Below are positions 60,027 to 64,000 of a stretch of 64,000 bases of DNA, one piece after another. Positions within the stretch are counted from its first letter, which is position 1. Every line of letters starts with the position of its first letter. Source of the DNA: Pseudomonas sivasensis (GTDB taxonomy: Bacteria; Pseudomonadota; Gammaproteobacteria; Pseudomonadales; Pseudomonadaceae); the NCBI RefSeq assembly GCF_013778505.1, contig NZ_JAAOWU010000010.1:124001-188000 (forward strand), given 5' to 3'. A program made the position numbers and the translations under genes. Under the pieces are notes generated by a model. It was not told the DNA's origin and did no database searches. It saw only the letters and a program-made list of their open reading frames with translations.

Positions 60027-60782
60027 TTACAGATACTTCGCCGTGATCTCGTCGACGACGCCGTCTTTACGCAACTGGTCCAGCGCGGCCTGAAGCTTGT
60101 CTACCAAGTCGTCCGGCACATCCTTGTTCAACGCGAGGTAGAGCTGGGCGCTGTTGAATCGCAGCACGGTCTTGAGCCCGGTCACCCCAACTTGGCGTGC
60201 CAGGTAACGCCCGGCCGGGTCGCCGGTAGCCCACAAGTCGATCTGGCCATCCACGAGCTTTTGCGCATTGTCCTGGTCACGCAGCACTACGATCGGGTTG
60301 AGGCCCTGTTTCTCCAGGGTCTCGGCGATGGCATCGCCTTTATAGGCGCCGATCTTGTAGCGCCGCGCTTGCTCAAGTTCGGCAAGCTGGATCTTGCTGT
60401 CCGACTTGGCCAGCAGCACCCAATCATCCGGGCCAATGGGGCCGACCCACTTGAACAGCGCTTCGCGAGCCGGCAAACGTGCCATTACGAATACGCCATA
60501 GCCGGGTTTTTCCAGGGCGAGTTTGTAGATTCGCTCCCAAGGAAAACGCAGGGTGAGGTTGTAGGAAATGCCCGCACGCTTGAAGGTTTCGCGCACGATA
60601 TCCACGGCGATGCCTTCGATGTTTTCTTCCTTGGCGAAGTTCTTGCCGTTTTTCGCCATGTTGTACGGCGGGAAGTTTTCCGTCAGCAACACCAGGGAGG
60701 CGTCGGACGGTTCCTCGGCATGGGCCGAACCGACTAACAACAGGGACGAACTGGCGAGGGCAAGTAAGAGGGTCTTGAACAT
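60027..60782 (-). CDS. Family 3 extracellular solute-binding protein
   Basis: This periplasmic protein of the SBP_bac_3 fold has 251 residues from the ATG at 60782, which opens a signal peptide (MFKTLLLALASSSLLLVGSAHA). The longer frame upstream lacks such a start. Segments such as LTENFPPYNM, GIAVDIVRETFKRAGISY and KIGAYKGDAIAETLEKQGLNPI fit the amino-acid/unknown-ligand branch common in Pseudomonas. There is no transporter gene nearby. It lies 66 bp after hisF on the same strand. Ligand unknown. Confidence 0.9.
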   Translation of the reverse strand: MFKTLLLALASSSLLLVGSAHAEEPSDASLVLLTENFPPYNMAKNGKNFAKEENIEGIAVDIVRETFKRAGISYNLTLRFPWERIYKLALEKPGYGVFVMARLPAREALFKWVGPIGPDDWVLLAKSDSKIQLAELEQARRYKIGAYKGDAIAETLEKQGLNPIVVLRDQDNAQKLVDGQIDLWATGDPAGRYLARQVGVTGLKTVLRFNSAQLYLALNKDVPDDLVDKLQAALDQLRKDGVVDEITAKYL

Positions 60783-60848
60783 GAAGGCTACCGGAATCCA
60801 TGGCAAGCGCAGAGAGTGCCGCGCGCCCGCCATGGTGTCCAGCAACGT

Positions 60849-61619
60849 TTAACGAACGACGATACCGCGCGCCGCCATATAGGCCTTGGCCTCAGGAACG
60901 GTGTATTCGCCAAAGTGGAAAATACTCGCCGCCAGCACTGCGCTGGCGTGGCCTTCGATCACGCCGTCGGCCAGATGCTGCAGGTTGCCGACGCCGCCGG
61001 AAGCGATCACCGGAATGCCCAGCGCGTCGCTGATGGCACGGGTCACGCCCAGGTCGAAGCCGTTTTTCATGCCGTCCTGGTCCATGCTGGTCAGCAGGAT
61101 CTCACCAGCGCCCAGGCCTTCCATCTTCATCGCCCATTCCACCGCGTCCAGGCCAGTCGGCTTGCGACCGCCGTGGGTGAAGATCTCCCAGCGCGGGGTT
61201 TCGCCCGGGCCGGAGACTTTCTTGGCGTCGATAGCCACTACGATGCATTGCGAGCCGAAATGTTGCGCGGCTTCGCCGACGAACTCCGGGTTGAACACCG
61301 CTGCGGTGTTGATCGAGACCTTGTCCGCGCCAGCATTGAGCAGGTTGCGGATGTCTTGCACGGTGCGCACGCCGCCGCCCACGGTCAGCGGGATAAACAC
61401 CTGGCTGGCCATGCGCTCGACGGTGTGCAGCGTGGTGTCGCGGCCATCAACGCTGGCGGTGATGTCGAGAAAAGTAATCTCATCGGCACCTTGCTCATCG
61501 TAGCGACGGGCAATTTCCACCGGATCGCCGGCATCACGGATGTTCTCGAACTTGACGCCCTTGACCACGCGACCATTGTCGACGTCCAGGCAAGGGATGA
61601 TGCGTTTGGCCAGCGCCAT
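60849..61619 (-). CDS. hisF: Imidazole glycerol phosphate synthase, cyclase subunit
   Basis: This (beta/alpha)8-barrel subunit joins PRFAR with ammonia from HisH to give imidazole glycerol phosphate and AICAR. It has 256 residues. The two catalytic Asp residues are in IIPCLDVDNGRVVKG near the start and LLTSMDQDG later; phosphate sites include SGGVGN. It lies 9 bp after hisA. Confidence 0.98.
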   Translation of the reverse strand: MALAKRIIPCLDVDNGRVVKGVKFENIRDAGDPVEIARRYDEQGADEITFLDITASVDGRDTTLHTVERMASQVFIPLTVGGGVRTVQDIRNLLNAGADKVSINTAAVFNPEFVGEAAQHFGSQCIVVAIDAKKVSGPGETPRWEIFTHGGRKPTGLDAVEWAMKMEGLGAGEILLTSMDQDGMKNGFDLGVTRAISDALGIPVIASGGVGNLQHLADGVIEGHASAVLAASIFHFGEYTVPEAKAYMAARGIVVR

Positions 61620-61628
61620 GGTCAGTCC

Positions 61629-62366
61629 TCAGCCGTTGTAGGCATCGCAGTAAGCCTGGGCTTCGGCGACGTCCAGAGTACCTTCATAGATCGCGCGGCC
61701 GGTGATGGCGCCGATGATCCCTGGCGCCTTGGCGTCCAACAGCGACTTGATATCGCCCAGGTTGTGAATACCGCCGGAAGCAATCACCGGGATCTTCGTC
61801 GCCGCAGCCAGCGCGGCCGTGAACGGTACGTTGCAGCCCTGCATCATGCCGTCTTTGGCGATGTCGGTATAAACGATGGCGGACACGCCGTCAGCTTCGA
61901 ACTGCTTGGCCAGGTCGATGACTTGCACGGTGCTGATTTCAGCCCAGCCGTCGGTGGCGACGAAGCCATCTTTAGCGTCCAGACCCACGATAACTTTGCC
62001 TGGGAACGCGCGGCAGGCTTCAGCAACGAAGGCCGGGTCTTTCACAGCCTTGGTGCCGATGATCACGTAGCTCACGCCAGCTTTGACGTAGTGCTCAATG
62101 GTTTCCAGGGAGCGGATACCGCCGCCGATCTGGATCGGCAGATTCGGGTAGCGCTTGGCGATGGCGGTAACCACCTCACCGTTGACCGGCTGGCCTTCGA
62201 AGGCGCCGTTCAAGTCCACCAGATGCAGACGACGGCAGCCCCCTTCTACCCATTTGGCAGCCATGCTCACCGGGTCATCGGAGAACACGGTGGAGTCTTC
62301 CATGCGGCCTTGGCGCAGACGTACGCAGGCGCCGTCCTTGAGATCGATAGCGGGGATAATCAGCAT
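61629..62366 (-). CDS. hisA: Phosphoribosylformimino-5-aminoimidazole carboxamide ribotide isomerase
   Basis: This half-barrel-repeat enzyme of histidine synthesis isomerises ProFAR to PRFAR. It has 245 residues. The catalytic Asp residues are in [14 protein letters not shown] and [10 protein letters not shown], with phosphate-binding GGGIRS and SGGIHN. It lies 39 bp after a small DUF2164 gene and 9 bp before hisF. Confidence 0.98.
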
Positions 62367-62405
62367 CTGGCAAACCTTATTCGATATTCAGCAATGCTTG
62401 GGAAA

Positions 62406-62663
62406 TCAGGGTTTCTCAAGCGACCACAGGTCGCTTTCGATGCTTTCGAACCTTTCTTTAAGGAGCGTCTGCGAATCGAAAATCGCCCTGTTGTAATAGT
62501 GCGGAGCCACTTCGGTGGTGAACAGCTCAAGAATCTCGGCGACCTCGAACGAGCCCAGCTTGAGCTCGAAGCGATCTTCCATGAAGCGTTTGATCTTGAG
62601 GGTAGCCTCACTCTCCTGCTCAGGCGTGAGGTTCAAGATCGGCAGCTTCGGCTTCCTGGCCAT
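62406..62663 (-). CDS. DUF2164 family protein
   Basis: This 85-residue protein of unknown function matches the DUF2164 pattern (LTPEQESEATLKIKRFMEDRFELKLGSFEVAEILELFTTEVAPHYYNRAIFD region). It is acidic, probably helical and cytoplasmic, with no signal peptide. It sits directly between hisH (adjacent, no gap) and hisA (39 bp) on the same strand, so it is co-transcribed with histidine genes. No histidine-related role is known to me. Confidence 0.9.
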   Translation of the reverse strand: MARKPKLPILNLTPEQESEATLKIKRFMEDRFELKLGSFEVAEILELFTTEVAPHYYNRAIFDSQTLLKERFESIESDLWSLEKP

Positions 62664-63302
62664 TTACCAGCGCCCGTCCCACGCGGCGAAGTTCTGCAGC
62701 AATTGCAGGCCATGGGTATGGCTCTTCTCCGGGTGGAACTGCACAGCAAAACGCGAACCTTCGGCCAACGCTGCGGCGAAGTCGACGCCGTAGTGCCCGC
62801 CACCCACCACCTGGCCCGGCTTACCGGCGGCGATGTAGTAGCTGTGCACGAAATAGAAACGCGCCAGGTCCGGGATGTCGTGCCAGAGCGGGTGATCCAC
62901 CGTCTGACTGACTTCGTTCCAGCCCATATGCGGCACTTTCAGGTGGGCGCCATCTTCGTGCAGGTCCTTGCCGAAGAACTTCACCTGGCCAGGGAACAGG
63001 CCGATGCAGTCGACGCCGTCGTTCTCTTCACTGCGGTCGAGCAAGGCTTGCATGCCCACGCAGATGCCGAGGAACGGGCGATCCTGGCTGACTTCGCGCA
63101 CCAGACTGTCAAAGCCCAGACGGCGGATCTCGGCCATGCAATCGCGAATCGCGCCGACACCGGGGAACACCACGCGGTCAGCTTCGCGAATCACGTTGGC
63201 ATCGCTGGTGATCAGCACCTTGCCGGCACCTACGTGTTCGAGGGCCTTGGCCACCGAGTGCAGGTTACCCATGCCGTAATCGATAACCGCGACCGTCTGC
63301 AT
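62664..63302 (-). CDS. hisH: Imidazole glycerol phosphate synthase, glutamine amidotransferase subunit
   Basis: This class I glutaminase subunit feeds ammonia to HisF. It has 212 residues. The nucleophile Cys is in FLGICVGMQ and the His-Glu pair is in QFHPEKSH. The opening VIDYGMGNLHSVAKALEHVG is typical. Its ATG overlaps the hisB stop by one base (TAATG). Confidence 0.98.
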   Translation of the reverse strand: MQTVAVIDYGMGNLHSVAKALEHVGAGKVLITSDANVIREADRVVFPGVGAIRDCMAEIRRLGFDSLVREVSQDRPFLGICVGMQALLDRSEENDGVDCIGLFPGQVKFFGKDLHEDGAHLKVPHMGWNEVSQTVDHPLWHDIPDLARFYFVHSYYIAAGKPGQVVGGGHYGVDFAAALAEGSRFAVQFHPEKSHTHGLQLLQNFAAWDGRW

Positions 63303-63898
63303 TACAGAACGCCCTTGGTCGAGGGCATTTGCCCGGCCATGCGGTCATCCAACTCTACAGCCATGCGCAGCGCGCGGCCGAAAGCCTTGAACACGGTTTC
63401 GATTTGGTGGTGGGTGTTGGTGCCGCGCAAGTTGTCGATATGCAGGCTGACGAGCGCGTGGTTGACGAAACCCTGGAAAAATTCCTGGAACAGGTCGACG
63501 TCGAAGCCGCGGCCCACGTTGGCACGGGTGTACGGCACGTGCATCTGCAAGCCTGGGCGGCCGGAGAAGTCGATGACCACTCGCGACAGCGCTTCGTCCA
63601 GCGGGACATAGGCGTGACCGTAGCGACGGATGCCTTTTTTGTCGCCGATGGCCTTGGCAAATGCCTGGCCGAGGGTGATGCCTACGTCTTCCACCATGTG
63701 GTGGTCGTCGATGTGCAGGTCGCCCTTGCCTTCGATATCCAGGTCGATCAGCCCGTGACGGGCGATCTGGTCCAGCATGTGCTCAAGAAAAGGTACACCG
63801 ATATCAAATCGGGCCTTTCCGGTGCCATCCAGGTTAATCGAGGCTTTGATCTGGGTTTCCAGAGTGTCGCGCTCGACGGACGCCTTACGTTCGGCCAT
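63302..63898 (-). CDS. hisB: Imidazoleglycerol-phosphate dehydratase
   Basis: This Mn-dependent dehydratase makes imidazole acetol phosphate. It is the stand-alone monofunctional type of 198 residues, without the histidinol-phosphatase domain found in enterobacteria. The ATG at 63898 has GGAG 6 bp upstream. The two metal-binding motifs FLEHMLDQIARHG and DDHHMVEDVGI at the first site, and HALVSLHI/NTHHQIE at the second, are intact. It heads the hisB-hisH-DUF2164-hisA-hisF run. Confidence 0.98.
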   Translation of the reverse strand: MAERKASVERDTLETQIKASINLDGTGKARFDIGVPFLEHMLDQIARHGLIDLDIEGKGDLHIDDHHMVEDVGITLGQAFAKAIGDKKGIRRYGHAYVPLDEALSRVVIDFSGRPGLQMHVPYTRANVGRGFDVDLFQEFFQGFVNHALVSLHIDNLRGTNTHHQIETVFKAFGRALRMAVELDDRMAGQMPSTKGVL

Positions 63899-64000
63899 CA
63901 CCAGCTCCGCAAAATCATTGGGCGAAAAAGGCAGCCATTATAGGGGCGCGGGCGCTAAACAGAAACATCGAAGGGGATAAGACTGACGAGTTGAAGTGGG
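63899..64000. other. Region upstream of hisB, window end
   Basis: About 100 bp upstream of hisB should contain its promoter. I see no clear promoter boxes, leader-peptide attenuator or gene before the window ends. Confidence 0.3.

Overview
The window is a compact, high-GC piece of a Pseudomonas chromosome. Gene content, gene order and the repeated GTGGGAGGGGGCTTG-type palindromes between genes point to the P. fluorescens group. From memory, the order follows the P. aeruginosa PAO1 stretch from about PA5072 to PA5143. Nearly all of the sequence is coding. I see no tRNA or rRNA gene, no insertion sequence, no prophage and no CRISPR array.

Layout. 1-3.5 kb: two tandem chemoreceptor genes, the first cut by the window edge. 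3.5-7.2 kb: a polar amino acid ABC transporter (ATPase, permease, binding protein) plus a second, duplicated binding protein. 7.4-11.7 kb: opgG-opgH for osmoregulated periplasmic glucans. 11.9-15.4 kb: dtd, pip, an esterase and an orphan choline/carnitine-type binding protein. 15.7-16.2 kb: an AT-rich orphan gene of unknown function. 16.3-32.4 kb: a complete histidine utilization cluster (hutG, hutI, hutT, hutH2, hutH1, hutV-hutW-hutX, hutTu, hutU, hutD, hutC and divergent hutF). 32.5-42.2 kb: a lipocalin, a small lipoprotein, fbp, a DUF3999/DUF2339 membrane pair and glgP. 42.4-46.5 kb: a YkgJ-type protein, typA and thiI. 46.5-52.4 kb: the nitrogen block (glnA, a secreted chorismate mutase, ntrB, ntrC and a repeat-containing small RNA that I identify as NrsZ). 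52.4-60 kb: a membrane-anchored hypothetical protein, trmL, secB, grxC, a rhodanese-like protein, gpmI, envC, ctpA and a divergent polysaccharide deacetylase. 60-63.9 kb: a binding protein and the his genes hisF, hisA, a DUF2164 gene, hisH and hisB.

How it fits together. The main theme is nitrogen and histidine metabolism. Three sequences with exact GG-N10-GC spacing look like sigma-54 promoters. They precede glnA, hutU and the small RNA immediately behind ntrC, so the NtrB/NtrC pair encoded here probably controls much of its own neighbourhood. Two HutC-type palindromes lie at the hutU promoter and in the hutC-hutF gap. One overlaps the predicted hutU start site, which would combine inducer-controlled repression with sigma-54 activation.

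Most notable observations: (1) four tandem copies of a hairpin motif with compensatory base changes, behind a sigma-54 promoter after ntrC; (2) a histidase paralogue (HutH1) that has lost exactly the Ala-Ser-Gly triad forming the MIO cofactor; (3) a dense set of REP/REPIN elements, two with reversed topology, one supplying the sequence next to a gene's ribosome binding site, and one REP-like hairpin inside a coding sequence; (4) an AT-rich orphan gene with a hairpin touching its ribosome binding site. I did not find a wholly unknown multi-gene system here.
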